From the NCBI GenBank assembly GCA_964580215.1, contig CAZOJT010000019.1, positions 1-45,555 of the forward strand: DNA of 45,555 bases. The letters are read 5' to 3'. The position numbers were made by a program, and so were the translations under genes. The stretch is from SM23-73-3 sp964580215 (GTDB lineage Bacteria > Zixibacteria > MSB-5A5 > SM1-73). This document shows, piece after piece, positions 1-7,392 of the stretch (its first letter is position 1; every line of letters starts with the position of its first letter). A model generated the notes under the pieces. The model saw only the letters and a list, made by a program, of their open reading frames with translations, searched no databases and had not been told where the DNA came from.

Positions 1-16
1 CCCCCCCCCCCCCCCC
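1..16. repeat. 16-base poly-C run at window edge
   Basis: Sixteen consecutive C bases open the window. It may be a genuine homopolymer downstream of the adjacent terminator, or an assembly or contig-edge artefact. Nothing in the sequence decides between these. Confidence 0.5.
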
Positions 17-20
17 AATG

Positions 21-48
21 AAAAAGGGTGGATGCTAACATCCACCCT
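21..48 (-). terminator. Rho-independent terminator of the Gly/Trp-repeat lipoprotein gene
   Basis: Positions 25-34 and 39-48 form a perfect 10-bp stem with a CTAA loop. On the minus strand it is followed at once by TTTTT (complement of 21-25). It lies about 55 bases downstream of the minus-strand stop codon at 104, which is the expected place and polarity for an intrinsic terminator. Confidence 0.75.
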
Positions 49-103
49 GAATCGAATTAGATTGACGGATCTCAAGATACTGCAAAAAGGATCTTTGCAT
101 CAA

Positions 104-859
104 TTAAGGAGAGCTATAAGGGCAGAGTTGCTCCCACCATCCTTCGAAGAAGCCTTTCCGACCCATCTCGCCGCCTGCTCTCCAGTGACCTTTCAGGACT
201 CCTCTGGCAAGATGATTTCGATCAAACCACTCTCCGGCGAACCATCCTCTCCTCTGGTTGTCTGCAGTGACCACAGGATCTGAATATCCCCACCTTCCTT
301 TAAGGAGTCCTCTGAATGCACCATTGTGGCTGATGTATTTCCCGAAGAAGACCTTCTCGCCATTCTTCCTTATTCCCCAGTGTCCTTTGAGATGACCGGC
401 TAAGCTCCCATCTCGATTGATCCATCTTCCTTTGAACACTCCCTTGTACGGCGCTGTTTTTATCCACCTACCATCAAGGAATCCATTGCCACAGGGGACC
501 AGTTGTTTTTTGTGACCCAGGAAGGCGATCTCATTTCCCTCTTCGTCCACAGAATAGATGACGTTGATGGAATCCAGCTCTGAGAAGCTGAATGTTTTTG
601 TGAAAGGTGTGGTGGTAAATGTAAAGCTCCCTTCGGTGCTGGTGGTGTCATTCGGCGAAACCACGATGGCGATGTAGATGCCATCGAAATGGGGTCCGGT
701 ATAAAACGTCCACTCTAAGGTCTGACGATCCGGACGGGGTCGATGGATATGGTCGCCGGGCTCAAAACGAATTGTCTTCAAAAGGACTAAAGTCCCTTTA
801 TCTATTTGAGCTTTTCCGCTCCAGTCGATCACCGTGGTAGCAGTAGTATCCCATTCCAA
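104..859 (-). CDS. C-terminal part of a Gly/Trp-repeat lipoprotein (frameshifted)
   Basis: About 250 residues. The second half carries at least six repeats of the form G-x-(F/L)-x-G-x-W (for example GVFKGRW, GHLKGHWG, GWFAGEW, GVLKGHW, GFFEGWW), spaced about 20-25 residues, vaguely MORN-like in rhythm. The N-terminal half is Thr-rich and beta-like. The only available start is a TTG with no ribosome binding site, and the frame opens immediately beside the end of the upstream lipoprotein frame. Shifting by one base at a run of seven T on the minus strand (around 885-891) joins the two into one ~355-residue lipoprotein. I infer one gene broken by an indel. The family is not one I recognise; the repeat may be a surface or matrix-binding module. 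Confidence 0.6.
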   Translation of the reverse strand: MEWDTTATTVIDWSGKAQIDKGTLVLLKTIRFEPGDHIHRPRPDRQTLEWTFYTGPHFDGIYIAIVVSPNDTTSTEGSFTFTTTPFTKTFSFSELDSINVIYSVDEEGNEIAFLGHKKQLVPCGNGFLDGRWIKTAPYKGVFKGRWINRDGSLAGHLKGHWGIRKNGEKVFFGKYISHNGAFRGLLKGRWGYSDPVVTADNQRRGWFAGEWFDRNHLARGVLKGHWRAGGEMGRKGFFEGWWEQLCPYSSP

Positions 860-1170
860 TCTTCCCCAGGTGATGCGCAGAAAAAAACTTCTACCAGCGG
901 ATCCTCGATATCTTTAGCGATCTGCGGATCAGTGCTTAAAAGATCGGTAACATCCTGATCTTCCCCGAAATCGTTTGAAATCTCAGGGTCGCCAAATCCC
1001 GGTGCTTCATCAGTGGGCTTATATCCACCGAACTCCTCTTCCAAATCAGGAACCTCAACTTCGGTGTTGTCATTATTGATCTTTTTGGCGGAGTCGAAGA
1101 TGCATCCGTTCACAAAGAAGATCATAATGAAAAGCCCCATAACCAGCATGGTGAAGAATTTTAGATTCAT
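829..1170 (-). CDS. Lipoprotein N-terminal fragment (frameshifted with downstream frame)
   Basis: The ATG is preceded by GGAGG with good spacing. The first 23 residues are a hydrophobic signal ending in FVNGC, a lipobox, so Cys23 would be lipidated. After it comes an acidic, low-complexity linker rich in Asp, Glu and Pro up to residue ~95. The last ~18 residues (after VEVFF) do not look like the rest and end in a stop. In the +1 frame after the seven-T run the protein would instead read FLRITWGRLEWDTT and continue into the neighbouring repeat frame. It is probably the export and anchor part of one outer-envelope lipoprotein. Confidence 0.7.
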   Translation of the reverse strand: MNLKFFTMLVMGLFIMIFFVNGCIFDSAKKINNDNTEVEVPDLEEEFGGYKPTDEAPGFGDPEISNDFGEDQDVTDLLSTDPQIAKDIEDPLVEVFFCASPGEDWNGILLLPR

Positions 1171-1609
1171 TGAACACCTCCAGTTAGAACGTTTGTTTCA
1201 TCAGTTTATCCTTTGTAAGTTTGGCGCCAACTTCGAACAAAATGTTACGCAAGAAAGATGCCAAAAGGAGACGGGAAGAGCCGATCTTTACTAACCCTTG
1301 ACAGATCAACAAATTAATAATGACTGCCGTTTTTGCTTATTTGATAGGACATATAAATGAGTGAACTTTAAGGTACATTATTCTGATTGGTTGTACCGGG
1401 ATGCACAAATGTTACGAAATATCTTAAGCGTCCATTTAGTCTCTGTTAATCTTTCGGCGTGAATTGTGTATAGTGAAAGGAGAGGCTGGAAAAATGGTGA
1501 AACTCCAGTATCTTATTTACTTGACAAACTGCGGAGCATAATGTAATTTATAAATTCCAAAGTCTAAGTCGAGACACAGGTAAAAACGCATGGGCGGAAG
1601 GAGGAAATT
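1171..1609. other. Divergent intergenic region between lipoprotein and tldD
   Basis: 439 bases with no convincing gene. It must hold the promoters of both divergent transcription units. A TTGACA occurs at 1309-1314 and another at 1521-1526. A small hairpin (CTGGA...TCCAG) lies near 1487-1509. I see no known riboswitch. Confidence 0.5.
1521..1549 (+). promoter_or_regulatory. Putative sigma-70 promoter of tldDE
   Basis: A perfect -35 TTGACA (1521-1526) is followed after 17 bases by TAATTT (1544-1549), a poor -10. The leader to the TTG start would be about 55 bases. Confidence 0.35.
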
Positions 1610-3052
1610 TTGAAGGACAAGATAAAGGAGATCATCGACTATCTCAAGAACAAGAAGGTTGATTACGCGGATATCCGGCATCAGAAACGGAGCGTTGAAG
1701 ATATCAAAGTCAAGAACGGAAATGTGGAAGCTTTGTCTCGTAATGATGACCAGGGATTTGGGATACGGGTCATCGCAAATGGCGCCTGGGGCTTTGCCGC
1801 CAGTTCCGTCCTCAATTTAGACGAGATGAAAAGGGTGGCTGAGGCTGCCATTGAGATTGCCAAAGCTTCTGCTCTGACTAAAAAGGAGGATGTCAGGCTG
1901 ACCCCCACGGAGGTTTATCAGGAGTCATATAAGAGTGGTTATGAGATCGATCCCTTTGGCGTTTCCATAGACACAAAGATCGGTCTTCTTTTGGATGCCT
2001 GCTCAATAATGCAAAAAACCCCAAAAATAAAGGTGGCAGAAGGTTCTATGGAGTTTTTTAAAACTGAGAAGACCTTTGCCTCCACCGAAGGTGCTTTTAT
2101 AGAACAATCAATAGTGGAGAGCGGGGCCGGAATCGTTGCCACAGCGGTGGAGGGCTCTGAGGCGCAGAGGCGCTCTTATCCCAATTCATTCGGGGGTGAT
2201 TATGCCTCCAGAGGCTTCGAGTTTGTGGAGGAGTTGAAACTTCTGGAGAATGCGGAAAGAGTAAGAGAGGAGGCAGTTCAACTCCTTTCCGCCCCACCCC
2301 TACCGGAGAAGGAGACCACCATAATCATCGCCGGCAACCAGTTGGCACTTCAGGTGCACGAATCGTGTGGACATCCCACCGAGTTGGATCGGGTTTTAGG
2401 AACGGAGATAAGTCTGGCCGGTGGAAGCTTTTTAACCCTGGACAAGCTGAATAAGCTTAAGTATGGTTCCGAAAAGGTCACCATAGTTGCTGATGCCACC
2501 ATTCCGGGAGGATTGGGCAGTTTTGGATACGATGACGAAGGGGTCAAAGCTCAACGAGTATATCTGGTCAAAGATGGTCTGTTTGTGGGATATCAAACCT
2601 GTCGAGAGACTGCGGCTGTTTTGAATCAACAAAGCAACGGCACCATGCGGGCAGAAGGTTGGAATCGAATCCCTTTGATCCGAATGACCAATATAAATTT
2701 GGAGCCTAGAGAATGGGATTTGGAGGATTTGATCAAAGATACCAAAGATGGGGTGTTTCTGGACACCAACAAGAGTTGGAGCATAGATGATAAACGGCTA
2801 AATTTCCAATTTGGGGTGGAGGCGGCCTGGGAAATCGAAGGCGGCAAATTGGGAAAGATGTTCAAAAACGCGACCTATACAGGTATCACTCCCCAGTTCT
2901 GGAACAGTTGTGATGCCATATGCAATCGCAAACATTGGCATATCTGGGGAGTGCCCAACTGTGGAAAAGGTGAGCCCATGCAAACCATGCACGTGGCACA
3001 TGGAACCTCACCAGCAAGATTTCGCAACGTTAAAGTGGGAGTGAGCAAATGA
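1610..3052 (+). CDS. tldD: Metalloprotease TldD
   Basis: 480 residues, the usual length of TldD. The catalytic zinc motif HExxxH reads HESCGH at residues 250-255, within the conserved block that continues PTELDRVLG. Known role: TldD and TldE form a heterodimeric cytosolic protease in which only TldD carries the metal site; it degrades unfolded peptides and processes microcins or CcdA in E. coli. The start is TTG at 1610, with AAGGAGG about 6 bases upstream. A seven-codon ATG frame (1590-1613) ends by overlapping this TTG. The stop overlaps the tldE start by four bases (ATGA), so the pair is translationally coupled. Confidence 0.95.
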   Translation: MKDKIKEIIDYLKNKKVDYADIRHQKRSVEDIKVKNGNVEALSRNDDQGFGIRVIANGAWGFAASSVLNLDEMKRVAEAAIEIAKASALTKKEDVRLTPTEVYQESYKSGYEIDPFGVSIDTKIGLLLDACSIMQKTPKIKVAEGSMEFFKTEKTFASTEGAFIEQSIVESGAGIVATAVEGSEAQRRSYPNSFGGDYASRGFEFVEELKLLENAERVREEAVQLLSAPPLPEKETTIIIAGNQLALQVHESCGHPTELDRVLGTEISLAGGSFLTLDKLNKLKYGSEKVTIVADATIPGGLGSFGYDDEGVKAQRVYLVKDGLFVGYQTCRETAAVLNQQSNGTMRAEGWNRIPLIRMTNINLEPREWDLEDLIKDTKDGVFLDTNKSWSIDDKRLNFQFGVEAAWEIEGGKLGKMFKNATYTGITPQFWNSCDAICNRKHWHIWGVPNCGKGEPMQTMHVAHGTSPARFRNVKVGVSK

Positions 3053-4398
3053 TAGGAAAGGATAATATACTTAATTTACTGAACACGATTTTAAAAAAAT
3101 CTAAGGCCGATCAGACCGAGGCGGTCTACATCGGTGGCGAAAACGGACTCACTCGCTTCGCCAACTCCGCCATCCATCAAAACGTTTCTGAGCGGAACGG
3201 CAGGGTATATTTCCGGGCTGTTCTGGGGAAGAAAATCGGAGTAGCGTCAACCAACTCCTTTATCAAGGAAGACTTAGAGAAAACCCTTGGCAATGCCACG
3301 GAGATCGCCAGAAACCAGAAGGAAAATCCTGATTTTCCCGGTCTTCCCACCAAACAGGAATTCACAAAGCTTGATACCTATTTTGAGAAGACGGCGCGTT
3401 TTTCTCCCACTCAAAGGGCCGAAGCGGCCAAAAAGATTTTTGATAAAACAAAAACTTTGCACCTTACCGCGGCTGGATCTTTTTCCACCGGTGATTCTGA
3501 GATAGCGGTGGTCAATACTAACGGAGTTGCCTGTTATCAGCCGCTGACCTCAGCCTATATCAATTTGATAGTGATGGGGGACAACAGCTCAGGTTTTTCA
3601 GACCAGCTCTCCAGAGATGTGGATAAAATCGAGGTGGATAATCTGGCAGAGATTGCTATCAGGAAATGTGAAGGGAGCAAAGATCCAAAGGATCTTGATC
3701 CTGGAGAATATCAGGTGATATTAGAACCTTCAGCCGTGGCGGCTTTGGTGGAATGGATGAATTATATCGGATTCGGCTCCAAGCCCTTTCAGGAGGGGAC
3801 CAGTTTTCTGTCCAATCGGATCGGGCAGAAGATCATGGCTGAGAACGTCACCATGTATGATGACGGCACTGAGGAGAGCGGGATCGCCTTTCCCTTCGAC
3901 TTTGAGGGAGTGCCCAAACAGAAGGTAATGCTGATAGAAGGGGGGATGGCGAAAGGAGTGGTGTATGATTCTATCTCCGCTCACAGGGAGGGAAAGAAAT
4001 CAACCGGTCATGCTTTTCCTCCTGGTAATGCCGAGGGGACTTTTGCAATGAACATTTTCATTACAGGCGGCGACTCCTCTCTGGATAAAATGATAGAATC
4101 GGTAAAAAGAGGAATCCTTGTGACCAGGTTTCATTACATAAACGGACTGTTGGATACCACCAATGCGCTCTTAACCGGAATGACCAGAGACGGCACCTTC
4201 TGGGTGGAGGACGGAAAGATCAAGCACGGAATTAAGAATTTGCGCTTCACCGAGAGCATGCTTAAAGCATTCTCCAACGTCTCCCAGATATCGCAGGAAA
4301 GGAAAGTCGTTGCCTCCTGGTGGGACGATGTGGGATGTATAGTAGCTCCCGCCATGCTGATAGATAACTTCAAATTTACCGGCAAGACCGAGTTCTAA
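3049..4398 (+). CDS. tldE: TldE/PmbA family protease partner subunit
   Basis: 449 residues, with the PmbA/TldD fold over its length. It lacks the HExxxH motif, as expected of the TldE (PmbA) partner that helps build the peptide chamber of the TldD/TldE heterodimer. The C-terminal block with GGxxSLDKMIESVKRGILV and the tail around LxGMTRDGTFWVEDG is typical. The ATG at 3049 overlaps the tldD stop. It is followed by a stable 11-bp hairpin at 4454-4478 that may mark the end of the unit. Confidence 0.92.
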   Translation: MIGKDNILNLLNTILKKSKADQTEAVYIGGENGLTRFANSAIHQNVSERNGRVYFRAVLGKKIGVASTNSFIKEDLEKTLGNATEIARNQKENPDFPGLPTKQEFTKLDTYFEKTARFSPTQRAEAAKKIFDKTKTLHLTAAGSFSTGDSEIAVVNTNGVACYQPLTSAYINLIVMGDNSSGFSDQLSRDVDKIEVDNLAEIAIRKCEGSKDPKDLDPGEYQVILEPSAVAALVEWMNYIGFGSKPFQEGTSFLSNRIGQKIMAENVTMYDDGTEESGIAFPFDFEGVPKQKVMLIEGGMAKGVVYDSISAHREGKKSTGHAFPPGNAEGTFAMNIFITGGDSSLDKMIESVKRGILVTRFHYINGLLDTTNALLTGMTRDGTFWVEDGKIKHGIKNLRFTESMLKAFSNVSQISQERKVVASWWDDVGCIVAPAMLIDNFKFTGKTEF

Positions 4399-4453
4399 GA
4401 AACAAACCAACCAGTAACTCCTCGTCCCCGCCTATGGCGGGATCTTCGACTCT

Positions 4454-4478
4454 CTCCTCTCCCCAGAGGGGAGAGGAG
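4454..4478. repeat. Stable palindrome, possible bidirectional terminator
   Basis: CTCCTCTCCCC (4454-4464), loop AGA, GGGGAGAGGAG (4468-4478): a perfect 11-bp stem. There is no T-run, so terminator function is uncertain. It belongs to the CCCTCTCC/GGAGAGGG group of hairpins found elsewhere in the window (13400-13430, 43819-43869). Confidence 0.6.
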
Positions 4479-4684
4479 GAGCGGTTCCCTGGCTACCCAG
4501 GCGGTACTAGCGGTTCTGGGCTTTCTGGAGTTCATTTTCATCTTTTGTCTCACTCGTCCTGCTTGCTATGAGTCTGTGCGTCAGCAGGTTACAAACTACG
4601 GTACTGGCGGTTCTGGGCTTTCTGGGCGTTCTGTAGCTCATTTTCGTTTTTTTTTCAGCCTTCCTTGAATAATGATGTTTGACC

Positions 4685-4723
4685 GGTGCTTCTGGTGCTT
4701 CTGGTGCATCTGGTGCTTCTGGT
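4685..4723. repeat. 9-bp tandem repeat GGTGCTTCT
   Basis: About four copies of the nonamer GGTGCTTCT in tandem; one copy reads GGTGCATCT. It lies in no convincing reading frame. Confidence 0.7.
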
Positions 4724-4805
4724 GGTCTTTTTTATTTTATTCTCACTTTTCCTCCAAACAGTTATCAGGCAAAGAATTATGTACGTTCGAATCTGTATTC
4801 TGAGT

Positions 4806-4827
4806 ATGGTTCGGAAGCTCACCATAA
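4806..4827. repeat. Copy 1 of ATGGTTCG...CTCACCATAA repeat
   Basis: This 22-base unit matches the two tandem 21-base units at 5220-5261. Each begins ATGGT and ends ACCAT, making a short inverted repeat within the unit. Clustered terminal repeats of this sort occur at ends of IS21-like elements; that identification is tentative. Confidence 0.5.
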
Positions 4828-4959
4828 AAGTAGTTGGTCGTCCCAGGAGTTGTCGTCCATCCTTTGAATGATCTTATCGATTAATGTGTCCAAGAGCTTC
4901 AAGCGCTTGGAGTCCTCCCTTGGGGAAATCTCGGGGCCAGCATCAATTGGATGGTTCAT
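4819..4959 (-). CDS. Small hypothetical protein, possible IS-associated fragment
   Basis: 46 residues, charged and helical (…SKRLKLLDTLIDKIIQRMDD…). The ATG at 4959 is preceded by AAGAGAG. The stop codon lies inside the ATGGTTCG...CTCACCAT repeat. I do not recognise the protein. It could be a real small gene, or the tail of a mobile-element gene truncated on its 5' side. Confidence 0.3.
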   Translation of the reverse strand: MNHPIDAGPEISPREDSKRLKLLDTLIDKIIQRMDDNSWDDQLLLW

Positions 4960-5079
4960 ATCGAATCTCTCTTTCACATGTCAAGGAGAGCATTCAATTG
5001 TTTGCATCGCCCGTTAGAAGAGGGAAGTGGATTCGGGAGTTGACAAATCACCCTAAATCCCCCGTTACTAAAGGGGGAT

Positions 5080-5099
5080 GCGTATGCATTCATACGAAT
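5080..5099. repeat. Dispersed palindrome CGTATGCATTCATACG, copy 1
   Basis: A CGTATG-CATT-CATACG hairpin. Related copies lie at 13303-13398 (two) and 39062-39095. It abuts another hairpin (ATCCCCC...GGGGGAT at about 5055-5077), so the two repeat types are joined here. Confidence 0.65.
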
Positions 5100-5219
5100 T
5101 TCAAGACGAGCGCAAAACAGGATTTGCTCTTCCGTAAACAGGGGAGCTATCCTTTTCACCATTAAAGTTAAGGTATATTCGCTCTTTGTGGGAAGAGAGA
5201 CTACGGGTGAGGTATCAGA

Positions 5220-5261
5220 ATGGTTCGACGCTCACCATAAATGGTTCGAAACTCACCATAA
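5220..5261. repeat. Two tandem 21-bp ATGGTTCG...CTCACCATAA units
   Basis: The units 5220-5240 and 5241-5261 differ at two or three positions. A third unit lies at 4806-4827 in the same orientation. They may be the multiple end repeats of a degraded transposon (IS21-like), but no transposase is present. Confidence 0.6.
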
Positions 5262-5279
5262 ATGGGGTTTTATCTTGGT

Positions 5280-5302
5280 GTCAGGTGCTCAGGGCACCTG
5301 AC
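5280..5302. repeat. Hairpin repeat truncating the secreted-protein gene
   Basis: GTCAGGTGC (5280-5288) and GCACCTGAC (5294-5302) form a perfect 9-bp stem. It is of the same general class as the other dispersed intergenic palindromes in the window. Confidence 0.7.
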
Positions 5303-5427
5303 CTACGGACTTTTTGGGATTTTTGTTGAATATCTTGAAATAATCTTGATTTAGATTTTGATTGTTGAGCGTTAACGTAAGTAAATAATAGGAGTAAATA
5401 TAAAATTAGTAAAATGTATTTTTTCAT
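5281..5427 (-). pseudogene. Truncated secreted-protein gene, probable second integron cassette
   Basis: 48 residues. Residues 1-20 are a clean Sec signal peptide: MKKY, then a Leu/Ile-rich core ending in VNA, followed by QQSKSKS. The ATG is preceded by GGGAG at good spacing. The last eight or so codons are encoded by the GTCAGGTGC...GCACCTGAC hairpin (5280-5302), so the mature part appears cut off by a repeat insertion. It begins about 27 bases beyond the attC-like site at 5454-5525, in the same orientation as the R-M genes, where the next cassette gene would start. The strong signal and RBS make a once-real gene likely; the original product is unknown. Confidence 0.55.
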
Positions 5428-5453
5428 TTTTTAATCTCCCGTTAATGTATAAT

Positions 5454-5525
5454 GCCTAACGGAATAGCTCACCTGCCACTTTGGAGCGCAGCGGAATAGC
5501 GGTCAGGTGAAGTGCTTTGTTGTGC
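5454..5525 (-). other. attC-like integron recombination site
   Basis: Read on the gene (minus) strand, the 72 bases open with GCACAAC (RYYYAAC-like, one mismatch) and close with GTTAGGC, a perfect GTTRRRY core. Inside are ACTTCACCTG and CAGGTGAGCT, which pair as L''/L' arms over TCACCTG/CAGGTGA with unpaired bases, separated by a ~28-base centre. The AAAGC and ATTCC spacers sit where attC spacers belong. The site begins three bases after the restriction gene's stop codon, the standard place of attC in a gene cassette. An attC covariance-model search would be decisive. Confidence 0.65.
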
Positions 5526-5528
5526 GAA

Positions 5529-6422
5529 TTATCTAGCAAATTTCCAAACATCTTTAATTAAGAAATGATCAAATGTCTTTATGTAATCTTTAAGGATATC
5601 CTCTGTCCTCATGTTGGGTCTGATATCAAAATAATACACTCCATCCAATGGATTCAGCTTTATGGTATAGCCTTTGAAATGTCCGGGAAGAAAAGTTGCA
5701 TTAATTCCATATTTGCCTTCTTTGCCCTTCCTTTGAACATCGTTTAAAAAAATTGCAAAATGCGGTGTATTCGCATCTGTTAGTCGATTATATAAAAACT
5801 TATCAATAAAAATTTTATCAATTCTATCTTTGCTCGATGTTTTCACTGAGCCAATTGCCTTGGTAACATCATCTACCTTTATTATTAAGTCATGCTGGTA
5901 ATTCATCTTAAAGGCTTCCGTTCCATTAATTTTAACAGGAACAGCAATAGTTCCATCTGTTACATCAATACCAATCTCGAAAATGATCAGGCGAATAAAA
6001 CGCTCAAATAGATCACCATTGAGTTTTCTTGCAATATTTGACTTGTTTGCAGGCAAAGCATCTAATGCTGCTCCTATAGACTGTTGGCAAGTATAAATAA
6101 AATCATTTATCAACTTCCGATTAGCCCTCGTTTTAGACAATTTATCCTTAATATTTTTAAGAATGGTAAAAAACTGTTTACGCTTAGAATCAAACGACTC
6201 AAGTGAAAGCATAAGATCGCTATTAATAGGTCGTGTTACATTATATGTTCCATCTTCTTTGTATTGAAAAAATCTGTAATTCTTTTCATTTCTGGAAACA
6301 ATTACGGCTTGCAAATTAGTTTTTATAAATTCCAAATAAATAAGACAGAAATCCGAATAGGCTTTGATAGTTAGAAATCTATCCTTATCTGTTGCTGTAC
6401 TGACAATAGTTTTCAAGTTCAT
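5529..6422 (-). CDS. Type II restriction endonuclease (putative)
   Basis: 297 residues, AT-rich compared with the flanking core genes. A PD-(D/E)xK-like arrangement can be read as Glu140 (GDLFERF), Asp178 (QHDLII) and Lys194 in IGSVKTSSKDR; the residue two before the Lys is Ser where Glu or Asp is usual. The KTSSKDRxDKIFxDK stretch resembles substrate and active-site blocks of several type II enzymes. Its ATG overlaps the methyltransferase stop by four bases, and the pair forms a classic M-R operon. Recognition site and exact family cannot be told from sequence alone. The stop lies three bases before the attC-like site, which suggests the whole operon moved as a cassette. Confidence 0.75.
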   Translation of the reverse strand: MNLKTIVSTATDKDRFLTIKAYSDFCLIYLEFIKTNLQAVIVSRNEKNYRFFQYKEDGTYNVTRPINSDLMLSLESFDSKRKQFFTILKNIKDKLSKTRANRKLINDFIYTCQQSIGAALDALPANKSNIARKLNGDLFERFIRLIIFEIGIDVTDGTIAVPVKINGTEAFKMNYQHDLIIKVDDVTKAIGSVKTSSKDRIDKIFIDKFLYNRLTDANTPHFAIFLNDVQRKGKEGKYGINATFLPGHFKGYTIKLNPLDGVYYFDIRPNMRTEDILKDYIKTFDHFLIKDVWKFAR

Positions 6423-7372
6423 CTGATTGAATTTCTCCTGTTTTCATTTGATCTATCAAAAGCAATCCATTCTTCCTTGCTTTTTCGTGTAGTATTCTCC
6501 AATCGTTCAATCGCCCATTCGTTGTATTTATGGGATAAATCACAGCCTAACCACCTCCTGCCCAATTGTTCAGCGACAACAAGGGTGGTGCCTGAACCAG
6601 AAAACGGATCAAGAACTAAATCATGTTGATTTGAAGAAGCAAGTATGAGCTTTCTTAATAACTCCTCTGGTTTTTGTGTAGGATGAGGAGTTTTCTCTCC
6701 CATTCCGTTACATGTTGTTGGAACTTCGAGAACATCTTTAGACTTTGCACCCAATGGATGCGGCGTCCAAACATCTTTTCTTTTTCCGCCATTACCATAT
6801 TGGCTTGTTTCTGCTTGTGGATGAGACGGGTATTTGAGAGTATGCCTCCCATAGGGAATTCTCACATTATCAATATTCACTGTGAATATTTTGCTTTTTC
6901 TGAGATGAAGAATACTTTCGTGGGAACGCCCCCAGTCTTTTCCTAAATTTGCTTTATTCTTATAATACCAAACCAACCACTTGCATCCTTTGAAATATTT
7001 CATAGAAGGATGTTTTAAATCAGCTAATATTTCTGAAAAGCCACAAATATAAAGCGTTCCTGTTTTCTTTAGAACACGGGCTGCCTCTTCAACCCATTTC
7101 ATTGACCATTGGATATATTTTTCTTGGCTTTCGAATTTGTCCCAATAAGCTTTTTTTATATTGTACGGTGGATCAGCAAAAATAAGGTCAATAGTCTCAC
7201 TTTCTATACTTTTTAACCATTTAATACTATCTCCTTCATACAGAACATTATTCTCGTTTTTATAAACAGGAAAAAAAGAAACCCCCTCCATTGGAGGCAG
7301 TCGATCACCTTTCATTGGTATATCGAATAATAATGATTGCATTGGATCTGATTTTTTCTTTTTTACTGGCAT
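6419..7372 (-). CDS. DNA adenine/cytosine-N4 methyltransferase (type II, beta-class)
   Basis: 317 residues. Motif IV DPPYN is at 67-71, followed by the catalytic-side helices, and motif I DPFSGSGTT is at 255-263 near the C-terminus. That order (IV before I) defines beta-class amino-methyltransferases. HPTQKP at 230-235 is the usual motif preceding the SAM site. DPPY favours N6-adenine methylation, though N4-cytosine is possible. It protects host DNA from the neighbouring nuclease. The ATG at 7372 has only a weak AGAGA upstream; an internal Met11 is an alternative. A core-site heptamer GTTATGC lies about 20 bases upstream. Confidence 0.9.
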   Translation of the reverse strand: MPVKKKKSDPMQSLLFDIPMKGDRLPPMEGVSFFPVYKNENNVLYEGDSIKWLKSIESETIDLIFADPPYNIKKAYWDKFESQEKYIQWSMKWVEEAARVLKKTGTLYICGFSEILADLKHPSMKYFKGCKWLVWYYKNKANLGKDWGRSHESILHLRKSKIFTVNIDNVRIPYGRHTLKYPSHPQAETSQYGNGGKRKDVWTPHPLGAKSKDVLEVPTTCNGMGEKTPHPTQKPEELLRKLILASSNQHDLVLDPFSGSGTTLVVAEQLGRRWLGCDLSHKYNEWAIERLENTTRKSKEEWIAFDRSNENRRNSIR

Positions 7373-7392
7373 ATGTTATTCTCTATATATCC

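Larger units (their letters stand above)
4399..4818. other. Repeat-rich non-coding stretch downstream of tldE
   Basis: No gene is supported here. It contains the hairpin at 4454-4478, two near-identical ~26-base copies that share the core GCGGTTCTGGGCTTTCTGG (near 4503 and 4601), and a 9-base tandem repeat at 4685-4723. Base composition and layout look like accumulated mobile or repetitive debris at the edge of the accessory island. Confidence 0.5.
4960..5280. other. Non-coding repeat stretch in the accessory island
   Basis: It holds a CCCCC...GGGGG hairpin with a CGTATGCATTCATACG palindrome (about 5059-5099) and the tandem ATGGTTCG repeats at 5220-5261. No gene is supported. Confidence 0.45.

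Noticed and set aside
1476..1515. Possible riboswitch upstream of tldD
   Set aside because: Only one short hairpin is present; no match to known aptamer motifs such as SAM or preQ1.
4974..5162. Minus-strand 62-codon frame
   Set aside because: It runs through the CGTATG palindrome and the CCCCC/GGGGG hairpin; no family resemblance.
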